Shown one piece after another: positions 5,696 through 6,099 of a stretch of 6,099 nucleotides of DNA. Every line of letters starts with the position of its first letter. Positions within the stretch are counted from its first letter, which is position 1. The notes below the pieces were generated by a model, which saw only the letters and a list, made by a program, of their open reading frames with translations, had not been told where the DNA came from and ran no database searches. The position numbers were made by a program, and so were the translations under genes. The stretch comes from Gammaproteobacteria bacterium UBA2955 (GTDB taxonomy: Bacteria > Pseudomonadota > Gammaproteobacteria > Pseudomonadales > Azotimanducaceae): positions 1 to 6,099 of the forward strand of contig DEBN01000170.1 of assembly GCA_002348825.1 (NCBI GenBank), written 5' to 3'.

Positions 5696-6099
5696 TTGAC
5701 TGATTCACCGTTGACAGTGCCTACTGCCGGCAGATCGCGACGCGGGAGCACAGCGATCTTTGCCAACTCTAAAGGCGGCGTCGGTAAAAGCACGCTTGCA
5801 TTGATGATGAGTCTTGGCCTTGCAACGCGCAACCCAGGCACAGATGTGGAGCTGATCGATCTCGACAGTCAGGCGACCAGTAGCGAATCGCTGCGACGCT
5901 TCGCCAACCATCGCTTCTCGGTTATGAACGACGACAATTTATTTTTGGCGTCAGGATCACCCAACAACGGCAATATTATCAACCACATCGAATCCGAGCC
6001 TGCACACAAAACCAACCGCAAGTTCATCGTCTTTGACAGCCCCGCCGGCAATGAACCAGGTCGCAGCTCATTCCTGCTGTATTGCGATGTTATTTTCGT
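5696..6099 (+). CDS. ParA/MinD-type P-loop ATPase (partial, 3' end beyond the window)
   Basis: The first 134 codons of a ParA-superfamily ATPase are present, and the frame is still open at the window edge. The deviant Walker A motif KGGVGKST (26-33) includes the signature lysine K26 as well as K31. The A' motif is LIDLDSQATS (53-62), where ParA proteins usually have DxDPQ. The Walker B-like segment is FIVFDSPAGNE (110-120). Before Walker A there is a short basic N-terminal extension (R13, R15, R16) and no helix-turn-helix domain, so it is of the small, type Ib-like or orphan ParA kind as far as visible. Such ATPases dimerise on ATP, bind DNA or membrane and position cargo. A ParB or other partner is not seen and could lie to the right. 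The start is TTG at 5696, 32 nt after the second bactofilin, implying one operon with the two scaffold proteins. The family is confident, the cargo unknown. Confidence 0.85.
   Translation, partial: MTDSPLTVPTAGRSRRGSTAIFANSKGGVGKSTLALMMSLGLATRNPGTDVELIDLDSQATSSESLRRFANHRFSVMNDDNLFLASGSPNNGNIINHIESEPAHKTNRKFIVFDSPAGNEPGRSSFLLYCDVIF

Overview
The window looks like chromosomal DNA of a Gram-negative gammaproteobacterium. This rests on mid-50s GC content judged by eye, compact gene spacing, and protein families (DUF3108 exported protein, MdlC-like ThDP enzyme, COG3897-type methyltransferase) that are common in marine gammaproteobacteria. The genus cannot be fixed from the sequence. I see no tRNA, rRNA, CRISPR array, IS element or prophage gene.

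Left part, minus strand (about 1-2519): a ThDP-dependent enzyme of the acetolactate synthase/benzoylformate decarboxylase superfamily is followed closely by a secreted DUF3108 protein. A possible third gene begins at 46 and runs off the left edge. These read leftwards as one probable transcription unit. A 94-bp divergent spacer (2520-2613) separates them from the plus-strand genes.

Middle part, plus strand (2614-4202): a class I SAM methyltransferase resembling the ETF-beta lysine / nicotinamide N-methyltransferase-like family, then a crotonase-fold protein of the enoyl-CoA hydratase family. The crotonase lacks both classical hydratase glutamates. The two may share a link to fatty-acid or acyl-CoA oxidation, because ETF accepts electrons from acyl-CoA dehydrogenases.

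Gap (4203-4752): 550 bp with no convincing gene, but with several inverted repeats, including one strong 15-pair hairpin. Near its right end are a 10-bp tandem repeat and a weak promoter-like sequence.

Right part, plus strand (about 4780-6099): two different small bactofilins in tandem, then a ParA/MinD-type deviant Walker ATPase (TTG start) cut by the window edge. This bactofilin-bactofilin-ParA cluster is the most interesting part of the window. Bactofilins polymerise into membrane-associated scaffolds, and in Myxococcus xanthus bactofilins are known to position a ParA-based system. The set could therefore be a self-contained scaffold-plus-ATPase positioning module. That last step is inference.
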